A DNA stretch of 40,016 nucleotides, taken from contig CABZLS010000012.1 of assembly GCA_902526645.1 (NCBI GenBank), positions 1-40,016 on the forward strand, read 5' to 3'. This stretch comes from an uncultured Pelagibacteraceae bacterium. Lineage in GTDB: Bacteria; Pseudomonadota; Alphaproteobacteria; Pelagibacterales; Pelagibacteraceae. How positions within the stretch are numbered: the stretch's first letter is position 1; the number at the start of each line of letters is the position of its first letter. The notes under the pieces are model-generated. The model saw only the letters and a program-made list of their open reading frames with translations. It did not search any database and was not told where the DNA came from. Position numbers and translations under genes: made by a program. Below, piece by piece: positions 28,021 through 38,471 of the stretch.

Positions 28021-28209
28021 CTAATCACATTTATTACATCGGACTGTAGCAAACATATCATCCCAATCAGACTCTTTTTCTTCTACATAATCCATCAGAC
28101 ATCTTAGAGCCTTTGATTTATCAGGAAGATCGTATTTATCTACAATTTGATCTAACATTTTTTCTGAATCATCGTAAATTTCAAAAGAAACATCTTTTTT
28201 TCCACTCAT
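28021..28209 (-). CDS. Small protein with ribbon-helix-helix-like start and C-terminal CxxC
   Basis: The 62-residue acidic protein has a beta-like stretch (VSFEIYDD, 7-14), a helix (SEKMLDQIVDKY), a turn (DLPDKS) and a second helix (KALRCLMDYVEE). This is the strand-helix-helix order of a ribbon-helix-helix domain. It ends with C58-N-K-C61, a possible metal or redox pair. A clear AAAGGA ribosome binding site precedes the ATG. I do not recognise a named family. Antitoxin-like regulators share this fold, but no toxin gene is next to it; the flanking genes are pirin and a HAD enzyme. Confidence 0.72.
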   Translation of the reverse strand: MSGKKDVSFEIYDDSEKMLDQIVDKYDLPDKSKALRCLMDYVEEKESDWDDMFATVRCNKCD

Positions 28210-28260
28210 AATTTTCCTTTATTTATATTTAGTTATGTCTCCTTAGAATTTATTTATATA

Positions 28261-28923
28261 TTAAAATTTATCTAATAATCCAGACAAATCTTTTATTTCA
28301 TATTTAGGTTTATAATCTAAATTGTCAAAGATATTCCTATTTCTGTTAACCCAAATAGCTTGGTAACCATAATTCCCACCACCAGAAACATCCCAGGTGT
28401 TTGCGCTTAAAAAAACAACTTCATTTTTTTTAATTTTATATTTTTTTATGGGCATATCATAAACTTTAGAGTTTGGTTTATATACACCCACTTCTTCAAT
28501 TGAAAAAATATCATCAAATAAATTTTCTAAATTACTACTTTTAACTAATTTCTTAAGTAAGGATGGAGTTCCATTTGAAAGAATAGCCAATTTAAAATTT
28601 TTTTCTTTTAATATTTTTAAAGTTTCGTGTACCTCTTTAAAAGGAGAGAGAACTTTGTATAGATTTAAAAGCTCTTCTCTCATTGAAGGTTTTATTTTAA
28701 AAAGTTTCATAGATTTATCTAAACTATCCTCAGTAATCTGCCAAAAATCTTTATGTCTTCCCATTAAACTTCGAAGCCAAGTATATTCTAATTGAGTAGT
28801 TCTCCAAAAATTTGAAAAAGGCTCCCATTTCTCCCCAATTCTATCTTTGCATTTCTCTGCAGCAGAATTGACATCAAACAATGTGCCATAAGCATCAAAA
28901 ATTATTGCTTTAATATTTTTCAT
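28261..28923 (-). CDS. Haloacid dehalogenase, type II-like HAD hydrolase
   Basis: The 220-residue protein begins KAIIFDAYGTLFDVNS, with nucleophile D10, and has LSNGTPS (about 115-121), a YKPNSKVY lysine motif (about 147-154) and SANTWDVSGGGNYG (about 173-186). This is close to the L-2-haloacid dehalogenase signature (S-N-WD-GA-FG). It may remove halogen from short 2-haloacids or act on another small substrate; members are common in marine bacteria. It is divergent from rsmE with a gap of only 17 bases. Confidence 0.9.
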   Translation of the reverse strand: MKNIKAIIFDAYGTLFDVNSAAEKCKDRIGEKWEPFSNFWRTTQLEYTWLRSLMGRHKDFWQITEDSLDKSMKLFKIKPSMREELLNLYKVLSPFKEVHETLKILKEKNFKLAILSNGTPSLLKKLVKSSNLENLFDDIFSIEEVGVYKPNSKVYDMPIKKYKIKKNEVVFLSANTWDVSGGGNYGYQAIWVNRNRNIFDNLDYKPKYEIKDLSGLLDKF

Positions 28924-28940
28924 AAATTAACTTAACATAA

Positions 28941-29642
28941 ATGAGTAATATTAGATTATTTTTTTCAAATACAATATCAGCAAATATGACTGATAGATTA
29001 GATAAGTCTCAATCACATTATCTAACTAAAGTGATGAGAGTTAAAGAAAATGAAGTTTTCTCGATATTTAATAAAAATGGTGAATGGGAGGTAAAAGTTT
29101 TAGGAGTTCTAAAAGGTATCGTTGAATTTAAAACAATCAAAGAATTAAGAAAAAAAGAAAGCTTAAAAGAATTATATTTAGCATTCTCTCCAATCAAATC
29201 AAACTATCAAAATTTTATGATACAAAAAGCAACAGAATTAGGAGTTACAAGATTTTTACCAATTATTTTTGAGCGAACAATAGTAAGAAAGATTAACAAT
29301 GAACGTTTAACAAAAATAGTTATTGAAGCAAGTGAACAATCAAATCGTCTTAATGTGCCCTCAATTGAGAAGGCTCAAAATTTAAAAAATTTTTTGAAAT
29401 CAAATTCAATGGATTTAATTTTTACTGATTTAAATTCAGATAATAAAAAAATTGATAAATCAAAATTAACAAATAAACCTATATGTATTATAATTGGTCC
29501 AGAGGGTGATTTTTCAGAGACCGAAAAAGAGGAGATTCTCTCTTTTAAAAGTGTTCAGTCTATAAAAATTAATGAAAACATTTTAAGATCAGAAACTGCT
29601 GTGATATCAGCTATTTCGATCATAAATTATGTGATTAATTGA
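28941..29642 (+). CDS. rsmE: 16S rRNA (uracil-1498 N3)-methyltransferase RsmE
   Basis: RsmE is a SPOUT-class (trefoil knot) enzyme that methylates U1498 of 16S rRNA. The 233 residues include an N-terminal PUA-like domain (about 1-70), QKATELGV (about 94-101), EASEQSNR (about 131-138), the IGPEGDFSETE segment (about 186-196) and the terminal ILRSETA (about 214-220) of the cofactor knot. Full length. A 60-base gap separates it from coxB. Confidence 0.96.
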   Translation: MSNIRLFFSNTISANMTDRLDKSQSHYLTKVMRVKENEVFSIFNKNGEWEVKVLGVLKGIVEFKTIKELRKKESLKELYLAFSPIKSNYQNFMIQKATELGVTRFLPIIFERTIVRKINNERLTKIVIEASEQSNRLNVPSIEKAQNLKNFLKSNSMDLIFTDLNSDNKKIDKSKLTNKPICIIIGPEGDFSETEKEEILSFKSVQSIKINENILRSETAVISAISIINYVIN

Positions 29643-29702
29643 TAAATTGTCGCGAAAACTAAAGTGTAATTTTTATAAAAGGGCTTTATATAGCTATTAA
29701 AA
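29643..29702 (+). promoter_or_regulatory. Upstream region of the cytochrome oxidase operon
   Basis: This 60-base gap must hold the coxB promoter if the oxidase operon is separate from rsmE. A TTGTCG at 29647-29652 could serve as -35 element with TTTTAT at 29671-29676 as a poor -10 (18-base spacing). No operator or hairpin is clear. Weak. Confidence 0.25.
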
Positions 29703-32152
<2,450 letters not shown>

Positions 32153-32172
32153 AACTAAAGTTAAAAAAATTG

Positions 32173-33084
32173 ATGGATAGTTCAAAGTTAAAAAAAAGAA
32201 GTTTATCTCAGGAAGATTTATTTAATTTATCTGAATTGTTTAAATTGATGAAGCCTAGAGTGATGTCTTTGGTAATTTTTACTTGTGCTGTTGGCTTATT
32301 AACAGCACCTAATGCTGTCTCTACAAAAGATGCAATAATTGGAATTTTATTAGTTTCTTTAGGAGCAGGAGCCGCTGGTGCATTAAATATGTGGTATGAG
32401 TCTGATCTTGATGCATTGATGACAAGAACCTGTTTAAGGCCAATACCGACAGGAAAAATCAATAGAAATCAAGCACTAATTTTTGGCGTAACCTTATCAA
32501 TAATTTCTGTAGTTACATTAGATTATTTTACGAATAGAATTTCTGCATCCATATTGCTTTTAACAATTTTATTTTATGTTTTTGTTTATACAATTTGGTT
32601 AAAAAGAAGAACGCCGCAAAATATAGTTATTGGTGGGGCAGCAGGAGCTTTTCCTCCAGTTATTGGATGGACTATTGCAACCGGTTCTCTTTCAGTTGAA
32701 CCATTAACCTTTTTTCTAATTATATTTTTTTGGACACCTTCACATTTTTGGGCTTTGAGTTTGTATAAATCAGATGATTACAAAAAAGCTAATATACCCA
32801 TGCTTCCTTTGACAAATGGAGTTGAAAGTACAAAAATTAACATATTTGTTTATTCTTTATTAATGTTACCGGTTATTATTTTTCCGTATTTGATTAATTT
32901 TGTGGGATTAACATTCTTAATTCCATCATTATTATTAACTTTTTATTACAATTTTTTATGTTATGAACTTTATAATTTTAAAAAAAATAAGTTTAACCCA
33001 AAAAAAGCAAAATCTATATTTGGATATTCAATACTTTATTTATTTTTAGTTTTTGTGCTTTTTCTGATAGATAAGATTTTATGA
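32173..33084 (+). CDS. ctaB: Protoheme IX farnesyltransferase (heme O synthase)
   Basis: CtaB/CyoE adds a farnesyl chain to heme B, the first step to heme A for the oxidase. From the ATG at 32173 it has 303 residues and about nine membrane segments. It has the UbiA-superfamily motif with N72 and D78/D80 (NMWYESDLDALM-RT-RP) and a later YKSDDYKKANIPMLP segment. A TTG directly before the ATG is a possible alternative start. It follows coxA by 20 bases, and its stop overlaps the next small gene by ATGA. Confidence 0.97.
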   Translation: MDSSKLKKRSLSQEDLFNLSELFKLMKPRVMSLVIFTCAVGLLTAPNAVSTKDAIIGILLVSLGAGAAGALNMWYESDLDALMTRTCLRPIPTGKINRNQALIFGVTLSIISVVTLDYFTNRISASILLLTILFYVFVYTIWLKRRTPQNIVIGGAAGAFPPVIGWTIATGSLSVEPLTFFLIIFFWTPSHFWALSLYKSDDYKKANIPMLPLTNGVESTKINIFVYSLLMLPVIIFPYLINFVGLTFLIPSLLLTFYYNFLCYELYNFKKNKFNPKKAKSIFGYSILYLFLVFVLFLIDKIL

Positions 33085-33206
33085 TAACCCCTGATAAAAA
33101 AACAAAGAAAAAAAATATTCTTACCGCTTTAGCAATTATTGTTTTTATGGTTTTTCTTTTCTTTTTTACTTTATATAACACTGGGGTATTTGATAGAGCA
33201 ATATGA
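33081..33206 (+). CDS. Small single-span membrane protein in the cytochrome oxidase operon (CoxF-like)
   Basis: This 41-residue ORF starts at an ATGA overlap with ctaB and ends in an ATGA overlap with ctaG, so it is almost certainly translated. It has a Lys-rich start (KKTKKKN), one membrane helix (about 14-32) and a TLYNTGVFDRAI-like end. Alphaproteobacterial oxidase operons often carry a small CoxF-type protein at this place, between ctaB and ctaG, and I infer that role. Its function in assembly is not established. Confidence 0.75.
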   Translation: MITPDKKTKKKNILTALAIIVFMVFLFFFTLYNTGVFDRAI

Positions 33207-33736
33207 TTGAAAAAAAGAAATTAACACCATTATTATTAGCTGGAATTTTTGTTTTAATGTTAGGTTTGTCTTATGCAGCAGTGCCATTATATGATCTTTT
33301 TTGTAGAGTGACAGGCTTTGGAGGTACCACACAAGTATCAAATAATGCTCCGAAAATAGTTTTAGATAAAGTGGTAAGTGTAAGATTTGATACTAACGTA
33401 AATAATCTACCATGGGATTTTAAGGTTAAATCAAATGTAATTGATGTAAAAGTTGGCCAAGTCAATAAAATAGAATTTGAAGTAACAAATTATAGTGAAG
33501 AGCCTACTGCAGGAGTGGCAAGCTTTAATGTTTCACCTGCAAGTTTTGGAAAATATTATAGTAAATTGGGATGTTTTTGTTTTGAAAAACAAGAGCTAAA
33601 AGCAGGTGAAAAAGCTACATATGTTATGACTTTTTATTTGGATCCTGAAATGGTGAATGATCCAACAGTAAAAAACCTACAAGATGTAACTATGTCGTAT
33701 ACTTTTTTCTCGACAGATTACTATAAACAATCATAA
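33203..33736 (+). CDS. ctaG: Cytochrome c oxidase assembly protein CtaG/Cox11
   Basis: CtaG delivers copper to the CuB site of subunit I. The 177-residue protein has one N-terminal membrane helix (about 8-27) with VPLYDLFCRVTGFGG (C34) just after it, and an immunoglobulin-like periplasmic domain. That domain contains the copper-binding C124-F-C126 in KLGCFCFEKQ. Length is usual. It overlaps the small CoxF-like ORF by four bases. Confidence 0.97.
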   Translation: MIEKKKLTPLLLAGIFVLMLGLSYAAVPLYDLFCRVTGFGGTTQVSNNAPKIVLDKVVSVRFDTNVNNLPWDFKVKSNVIDVKVGQVNKIEFEVTNYSEEPTAGVASFNVSPASFGKYYSKLGCFCFEKQELKAGEKATYVMTFYLDPEMVNDPTVKNLQDVTMSYTFFSTDYYKQS

Positions 33737-33744
33737 TCCAAAAA

Positions 33745-34533
33745 ATGTCAGCTGAAAAAAAACATGATTATCACCTTGTAGACCCAAGCCCTTGGCCTAT
33801 TTATGTTTCTTTTTCATGTTTAGTTTTAGCTTTAGGTGCAGTTTATTATATGCATTCGGACGTCTCATGGGGTATGTACTTAGGATTCGCTTTATTAATC
33901 TATGGTGCATATATGTGGTTTAGAGATGTAGTGATTGAAGCTGAACATCAAGGTCACCACACACCTGTTGTGCAGATACATCATCGATACGGGATGACTT
34001 TATTTATTGCCTCAGAGGTAATGTTTTTTGTAGCTTGGTTTTGGGCATATTTTGATATTAGTCTTTTCCCGAATGAATTTGTTGGGAATGTTTGGCCACC
34101 AAAAGATATAGAGACATTTGATCCTTGGGATATTCCATTAATAAATACGTTAGTGTTATTATTGTCGGGAACTACAGTTACTTGGTCACATCATGCACTT
34201 TTGGAAGATGATAGAAAAGGATTTATCCAAGGTTTAGTATTAACTGTGATACTTGGGATTTGTTTTACAGCTTTACAAGCATATGAGTATCATCATGCCA
34301 CGTTTTCTTTTTCAAATCACATTTATGGATCAGTATTTTATATGGCTACTGGTTTTCATGGTTTTCATGTTATCGTAGGAACAATTTTTTTAGCCGTTTG
34401 TTTGTGGCGTGGAAAATTAGGTCATTTTAATAAAGATCATCACTTTGGATTCGAGGCTGCTGCTTGGTATTGGCATTTTGTTGATGTTGTTTGGTTATTT
34501 TTATTTGCAGCTATATATATTTGGGGAAGTTAA
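33745..34533 (+). CDS. ctaE: Cytochrome c oxidase subunit III
   Basis: Subunit III stabilises the oxidase core and binds lipids. The 262-residue protein has seven predicted membrane segments and family motifs HHTPVVQIHHRYGM (about 72-85), SEVMFF-AWFWAYFD (about 91-105), VTWSHHALL (about 145-153) and the final WYWHFVDVVWLFLF segment. It follows ctaG by eight bases and precedes surf1 by nine. Confidence 0.98.
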   Translation: MSAEKKHDYHLVDPSPWPIYVSFSCLVLALGAVYYMHSDVSWGMYLGFALLIYGAYMWFRDVVIEAEHQGHHTPVVQIHHRYGMTLFIASEVMFFVAWFWAYFDISLFPNEFVGNVWPPKDIETFDPWDIPLINTLVLLLSGTTVTWSHHALLEDDRKGFIQGLVLTVILGICFTALQAYEYHHATFSFSNHIYGSVFYMATGFHGFHVIVGTIFLAVCLWRGKLGHFNKDHHFGFEAAAWYWHFVDVVWLFLFAAIYIWGS

Positions 34534-34542
34534 TTTCAGTCT

Positions 34543-35196
34543 TTGAAACATAAGTTTTTATTTTCTGTTTTTATAATTTTTTTTATATTTGTTTTTATTG
34601 CATTAGGTACTTGGCAAATAATTCGATTAAATTGGAAAAATAACCTTATATTAGAAATTGAAAATTCATTAAAAAATCCTCCAGTTGAGCTTTCTCAATC
34701 TAACAAAGAAAATTTTCTAAAGATCAAAACATCAGGCACTATTGATTTTGAAAAACAAATATATTTATACAATCTAAATGATTCTGGTAGTCCAGGATTT
34801 GAAGTTATTAATCCAATTTTGATCGATAATGAAAATTATTTAATTAATCGAGGCTGGATACCGTTTGAAAAAAAAGATACCCCAGAAATAAATATATTTG
34901 ATCAAAATAATATAATAGGAACTCTCAAAACTCAGGGAAGAAAAAACATTTTTAAACCAGATAATGATATAAAAGAAAATTACTGGTTTAGCTTGAACAG
35001 AGAAGATATCTTAAAGTTTACGGGTAAAAAATTTTCTAAATACATAATTTATTTAGAGGGAAATTATCAATTCCCTAGACCAAAAAAAATTACTGCTAAT
35101 ATTTCAAATAATCATAAAAAATATGCAATGACATGGTTTTCATTAGCGATTTCAATTCTTTTGCTATATTTATATTTTAGAAAAAAGAATTATTAG
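34543..35196 (+). CDS. surf1: SURF1 family oxidase assembly protein
   Basis: SURF1/Shy1 helps insert heme A into subunit I. The 217-residue protein has the expected two terminal membrane helices (about 4-22 and 195-211) around a soluble domain, with LGTWQ-xR near residues 20-27, the NRGWIP motif (about 100-105) and the closing HKKYAMTWF-LA segment (about 188-199). No ATG is available at the right place; translation probably begins at a TTG at 34543, close behind ctaE, which suggests modest expression. Confidence 0.93.
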   Translation: MKHKFLFSVFIIFFIFVFIALGTWQIIRLNWKNNLILEIENSLKNPPVELSQSNKENFLKIKTSGTIDFEKQIYLYNLNDSGSPGFEVINPILIDNENYLINRGWIPFEKKDTPEINIFDQNNIIGTLKTQGRKNIFKPDNDIKENYWFSLNREDILKFTGKKFSKYIIYLEGNYQFPRPKKITANISNNHKKYAMTWFSLAISILLLYLYFRKKNY

Positions 35197-36570
35197 ATGA
35201 ATTATATTAGTACAAGAAATAGTCAGAAAAACTTTACTTTTAAAGATGTTTTCCTTAAAGGTTTGGCAGATGATGGGGGACTATTTGTTCCGAAATCAAT
35301 TAAACCCTTTAAAGAGGAAGAATTAAATAATCTAAAAAACCTTAGTTACAATGATTTAGCGGCTGAAATAATTTATCCATTTATAGGAGATTTTATGTCT
35401 AAAGTTGATCTAATCTCTTTGATTTCAAAATCATATTCAAATTTTAGATCTGAGGATGTTGTTAAAATTTCAGATCTAGGAAATTTAAAAATATTAGAAC
35501 TATTTCATGGTCCCACACTTGCTTTTAAAGATATTGCAATGCAACTAATAGGTAATTTTTATCAATACCATTTAAGCCGTGATCAAAAAAAAATTAATAT
35601 AATTGTTGCAACTTCAGGTGATACGGGCGCAGCTGCCATAGACGCTTTAAAGGGAAAAAATAATTTAAATGTTTTTGTATTACATCCAAATAATAAAATT
35701 TCACCAGTTCAAAGAAGACTAATGACAATACATGAAGAGAGTAATGTATTTAATATTGCGGTTGAGGGTAATTTTGATGATTGCCAAAATTTAGTAAAAG
35801 CAATGTTTAACGACGAAAAATTTTCTGAAGCAATTAATATGTCGGGTGTAAATTCAATTAATTGGGCAAGAATTATTGCGCAATCAGTGTATTATTTTTA
35901 CGCTTACTTTAAAGTTGGAAATGGTCAACCTTTGTCCTTTTCTGTTCCAACAGGAAACTTTGGTGATATTTACGCTGGCTATTTAGCAAAAAAATTAGGT
36001 CTTCCAATTGATAAACTAATCGTAGCTACAAATAAAAATGACATACTGCACAGAGCTATATCTGTTGGTGATTATAGTCAAAAGAAAGTTGAGGAAACAA
36101 ATACTCCAAGTATGGATATTCAAATAGCAAGTAATTTTGAAAGGCTTTTATACGACGTCAAAGATTGTAACTCAGAAGTTACAAAAGGTGTAATGGGTGA
36201 AATTAAAAATAACACTTATAAAATTGATAAAAATGACTTAGATAAAATCAAAAAGAATTTTATATCTGAAATGCTTGACGAAAAAGAAACTGTTGAAATG
36301 ATAAAAATCATCAATGATGAATATCAGATGGTGGTGGATCCGCACACTGCAGTGGGCATTGGTGCAGTACGAAAATTAGGATTAGAAAAAAATTGTGTTG
36401 TATTATCAACTGCACACCCATGTAAATTTCCAAAAGTAATAGAAGATGCAATTTCAAAAACTGAAAATTTACCAGAAAGTCTTAAATATGTTAATGATAG
36501 AAAAGAAAATTTTGAACTTCTTTCAAATGATATTGAAAAAATTAAAAAATATGTAATGAATTCGATATGA
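35197..36570 (+). CDS. thrC: Threonine synthase
   Basis: ThrC converts O-phosphohomoserine to threonine with pyridoxal phosphate. The 457-residue protein has YISTRNSQ at its start, the PLP lysine K111 in FHGPTLAFKD, ATSGDTGAAA (about 145-154), SVPTGNFGDIYAGY (about 248-261) and STAHPCKFP (about 405-413). It begins on the base right after the surf1 stop, at the end of the oxidase operon. The partner thrB lies on the other strand about 1 kb away. Confidence 0.97.
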   Translation: MNYISTRNSQKNFTFKDVFLKGLADDGGLFVPKSIKPFKEEELNNLKNLSYNDLAAEIIYPFIGDFMSKVDLISLISKSYSNFRSEDVVKISDLGNLKILELFHGPTLAFKDIAMQLIGNFYQYHLSRDQKKINIIVATSGDTGAAAIDALKGKNNLNVFVLHPNNKISPVQRRLMTIHEESNVFNIAVEGNFDDCQNLVKAMFNDEKFSEAINMSGVNSINWARIIAQSVYYFYAYFKVGNGQPLSFSVPTGNFGDIYAGYLAKKLGLPIDKLIVATNKNDILHRAISVGDYSQKKVEETNTPSMDIQIASNFERLLYDVKDCNSEVTKGVMGEIKNNTYKIDKNDLDKIKKNFISEMLDEKETVEMIKIINDEYQMVVDPHTAVGIGAVRKLGLEKNCVVLSTAHPCKFPKVIEDAISKTENLPESLKYVNDRKENFELLSNDIEKIKKYVMNSI

Positions 36571-37055
36571 AACTTAAAATAAAAGATCAACTACCAGACA
36601 CAGAGATTTTTCAACTTGTTGATGGAGAACCTCAAAAAAATTTCTTAAGAGAAATCATAGGTAATGGCAAAGTTGTTTTGTTTGGTTTACCTGGGGCATT
36701 TACATCAACTTGCTCCAAGCTTCACTTACCAGGCTTTGTAGCAAATGCAGATAAAATCAAAGCAAAAGGAATAGAAAATATATTTTGTTTATCAGTAAAT
36801 GATCCTTATGTGATGAATGGCTGGGGAGAGATTAATAATACTGGAGATAAAATTAAAATGTTATCTGATCCATATTTATTATTTACGAAAGCAATTGGAG
36901 CAGAGGTTGATCGTAATGCAAAAGGAATGGGAATTAGATCAAATCGTTATTTAATGGTGATTGAAAATTTTACTATTGCTAATATTCATGTTGAAAAAGA
37001 AACTAAGGAATGTGGTTTAACTTCAGCAGAGAACTTATTGAATAATCTAATCTAG
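36567..37055 (+). CDS. Peroxiredoxin, Prx5/AhpE-like type
   Basis: The 162-residue thiol peroxidase has the Prx5 signature PGAFTSTCSKLHLPGF with peroxidatic C49 (T46 and P42 in the active site) and the SVNDPYVM segment (about 75-82). R126 or a nearby Arg is likely the active-site arginine. A second cysteine sits near the C terminus in KECGLTS. It overlaps thrC by ATGA. In many alphaproteobacteria a peroxiredoxin gene also neighbours rnhA; here the two converge. Confidence 0.94.
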   Translation: MKLKIKDQLPDTEIFQLVDGEPQKNFLREIIGNGKVVLFGLPGAFTSTCSKLHLPGFVANADKIKAKGIENIFCLSVNDPYVMNGWGEINNTGDKIKMLSDPYLLFTKAIGAEVDRNAKGMGIRSNRYLMVIENFTIANIHVEKETKECGLTSAENLLNNLI

Positions 37056-37082
37056 GAAGGGGCGTTCTGTTGCCAGGTGCCT
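37053..37082. other. GC-rich block between convergent peroxiredoxin and rnhA
   Basis: Right after the peroxiredoxin stop lies about 27 bases in which roughly two thirds are G or C, starting GGAAGGGGCG and ending AGGTGCC. The surrounding genome is very AT-rich. It belongs to no gene I can name. It could be part of a structured RNA, a transcript end signal or a protein-binding site. Confidence 0.4.
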
Positions 37083-37096
37083 AACTATAAGTTGGC
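37079..37096. terminator. Weak hairpin at the rnhA/peroxiredoxin convergence
   Basis: GCC plus AACT (37079-37086, one bulged T) can pair with AGTTGGC (37090-37096) around a three-base loop; TGCC at 37071 competes with TGCC at 37078 for the same partner. The hairpin spans the rnhA stop. No T run follows on either strand, so it is not a classical intrinsic terminator. Confidence 0.3.
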
Positions 37097-37507
37097 AGCA
37101 TCTCTTGCAAGTAAATCTACTTCATTATTCAATTCATCAGTTGAATGTGCTTTTACCCAATTCCAACTTATTTCAAACTCATTATTTAGTAGATCTAATT
37201 TTATCCAAAGTGCTTTATTGCTTACTTCTTTTTTGTTTGCAGTTTTCCATCCATTTTTTTTCCAATTGTGTATCCACTCTGTTATTCCAGACTTAACATA
37301 TCTAGAGTCAGTAAAAATTTGAACCTTGCTTCCTTTTGGTATCTTTTTAAGAGCCTCTATAGGCGCTAATAATTCCATTTGATTATTTGTAGTATCTTTT
37401 TTGCTTCCTTTTATTTTAGTTTTTTGTCCGTCATTTAATATTATTGCTGCCCAACCACCTTTGCCTGGATTTCCAATACATGAACCGTCTGTATATATTT
37501 TAATCAT
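37085..37507 (-). CDS. rnhA: Ribonuclease HI
   Basis: RNase HI cuts the RNA strand of RNA-DNA hybrids. The 140-residue protein has the catalytic carboxylates D7 (TDGSCIGNPG), E45 (NNQMELLA), D67 (TDSRYV) and D131 (NNEVDLLAR), plus H121 in VKAHS. The basic protrusion around WKKNGWKTANKK (about 82-93) is present. It overlaps thrB by eight bases in the alphaproteobacterial ispH-thrB-rnhA order. Confidence 0.97.
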   Translation of the reverse strand: MIKIYTDGSCIGNPGKGGWAAIILNDGQKTKIKGSKKDTTNNQMELLAPIEALKKIPKGSKVQIFTDSRYVKSGITEWIHNWKKNGWKTANKKEVSNKALWIKLDLLNNEFEISWNWVKAHSTDELNNEVDLLARDAANL

Positions 37508-38471
37508 AATTTAAATAATCTTTATAATTTTTTAAATTATTATGTATTACTAATTTTTGATAATATTCTCTTGGATCTTTGATCTTTATCAAAGCTGTCT
37601 TTGGGGTATTTGTATAATCATAAAGTCTAGTCAGAAAGTATCTCATTGCAGCTCCACGACATAAGATATTTAATGATTTTTTTTCTTTTTGTGAGATTTT
37701 TTTTAAACTTTCATATCCTTTTATTAAATTTTTAACTTTATTTTTATTAATACTAAATTTTGTTTTATTTTTATCAAAACATAAGGCATTTACACATATA
37801 GCGATCTCATACATATAGAAATCATTAGCTGCAAAATAAAAATCGATTACACCAGACAGTTTGTTATTTTTAAAAAAAATATTATCTATAAAAAGATCTC
37901 CATGAATTATTCCAGTAGGTAATTTTTGTGGCCATCTCTTTTTTATATCTATAAAATTTATTTTTAAAAACTTTTCAATATTTGTAAATTTTTTTGATTT
38001 AAATTTAATGCTATTAAATAAAGAATTTAAATTTTTAACTCCCATTGAGTTTTTTCTATAAAGTTTAATTTTTTTTGTGGATGAGTGCATAGCAGCAATC
38101 ATTTTTCCAATATCATAGCAATTTTTTAAGTTTAGAGTTTTTTTATCTTTTCCCTTCAGAAAAGAGACAATACATGCAGTTTTATTTTTTAGTTTAAATA
38201 TATAATTTCCCTTCGAGTTTTTTAATGGTTTTGGACAATTAAAATTTAAATTGTTTAATTGATCCATCAATTTCATAAAAAAAGGTATTTCTTTTTGTAA
38301 AACTCTTTTTTCAAAAATAGTTAAAATAAATTTTTCATTTTTTGTCCTAAGTAAATAGTTTGTATTTTCTATCCCTTGTTTAATACCTTTAAAACTAATA
38401 AACCTTTTACTATTAAATCTTCTATTAATATCTGAAAGATTTTTTTTATTTATTTTTGTATAGACAGCCAT
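37500..38471 (-). CDS. thrB: Homoserine kinase (ThrB, APH-fold type)
   Basis: This kinase phosphorylates homoserine for threonine synthesis. It is of the aminoglycoside-phosphotransferase-fold type usual in alphaproteobacteria, not the GHMP type. The 323-residue protein shows GIENTNYLL near the start (about 32-40), the catalytic loop IIHGDLFIDNIFF (about 188-200) and the metal-binding VIDFYFA (about 208-214). A few bases separate it from ispH upstream, and it overlaps rnhA downstream. Confidence 0.94.
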   Translation of the reverse strand: MAVYTKINKKNLSDINRRFNSKRFISFKGIKQGIENTNYLLRTKNEKFILTIFEKRVLQKEIPFFMKLMDQLNNLNFNCPKPLKNSKGNYIFKLKNKTACIVSFLKGKDKKTLNLKNCYDIGKMIAAMHSSTKKIKLYRKNSMGVKNLNSLFNSIKFKSKKFTNIEKFLKINFIDIKKRWPQKLPTGIIHGDLFIDNIFFKNNKLSGVIDFYFAANDFYMYEIAICVNALCFDKNKTKFSINKNKVKNLIKGYESLKKISQKEKKSLNILCRGAAMRYFLTRLYDYTNTPKTALIKIKDPREYYQKLVIHNNLKNYKDYLNYD

